Below the pieces are notes generated by a model. It made no database searches. It saw only the letters and a program-made list of their open reading frames with translations, and was not told the origin of the DNA. The position numbers and the translations under genes were made by a program. From contig DCHN01000027.1 in the NCBI GenBank assembly GCA_002315995.1, positions 1 to 5,116 of the forward strand: 5,116 nt of DNA, written 5' to 3'. Positions 5,032 through 5,116 of this stretch are shown here, piece by piece. How positions within the stretch are numbered: the first letter of the stretch is position 1; each line of letters begins with the position of its first letter. This DNA is from Bacteroidales bacterium UBA1751. Its GTDB lineage: Bacteria; Bacteroidota; Bacteroidia; Bacteroidales; UBA932.

Positions 5032-5116
5032 ATATGAGAAAATTATTTCCCTGACCCATTGAGAGTTATGTGTTGGGAGGAATAAAAGGCCTAAAATTTC
5101 CCCAAAAAAGTTTGGT

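Noticed and set aside
5032..5116. Possible gene fragment or second regulatory element at the right edge
   Set aside because: No ORF of note on either strand. The short CCAAA/TTTGG pairing near 5101-5115 is too weak to call a hairpin.

Overview
The window looks like chromosomal DNA from a member of the Bacteroidota, probably Bacteroidales. Four things point there. Two promoters fit the Bacteroidetes TTTG / TAnnTTTG pattern rather than TTGACA / TATAAT. Start codons sit in AU-rich leaders without a Shine-Dalgarno sequence. The HU protein has the Bacteroidetes-type arm. HU, a 30-residue mS38-like protein and a short RNase E/G follow one another. The genus cannot be named from this sequence.

Layout. 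Positions 1-1412 (minus strand) hold the first 470 codons of an ATP-dependent Lon protease, cut off by the window start just after the Walker B motif. Positions 1413-1583 are an AT-rich divergent intergenic region with a Bacteroidetes-type promoter for the rightward genes and a set of inverted repeats. Rightward come an HU-family DNA-binding protein (1584-1856), a tiny very basic ORF resembling the mS38/AURKAIP1 (COX24 C-terminal) family (1935-2027), and a single-domain-set ribonuclease E/G (2086-3636). A 13-pair hairpin with a T-rich tail lies directly before the ribonuclease start codon. A strong, apparently bidirectional terminator (3647-3690) and a second GC-rich stem-loop (3703-3740) separate the ribonuclease from a convergent gene. 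That gene (3768-4958, minus) encodes an exported Ntn-hydrolase of the choloylglycine hydrolase / linear amide C-N hydrolase group with its own well-matched promoter at 5001-5031. Positions 5032-5116 hold no gene that I can see.

How the parts fit. HU, the mS38-like protein and RNase E/G plausibly share a transcript and concern nucleoid structure, the ribosome and RNA processing. Lon, transcribed away from the same intergenic region, is the protein-turnover counterpart. The convergent hydrolase is an independent unit acting outside the cytoplasm. No mobile element, CRISPR array, tRNA or rRNA was seen, and I found no clear new multi-gene system. The most interesting signals are the hairpin at the ribonuclease start, the small mS38-like ORF, the palindromes between lon and HU, and the HU arm lacking its usual intercalating proline.
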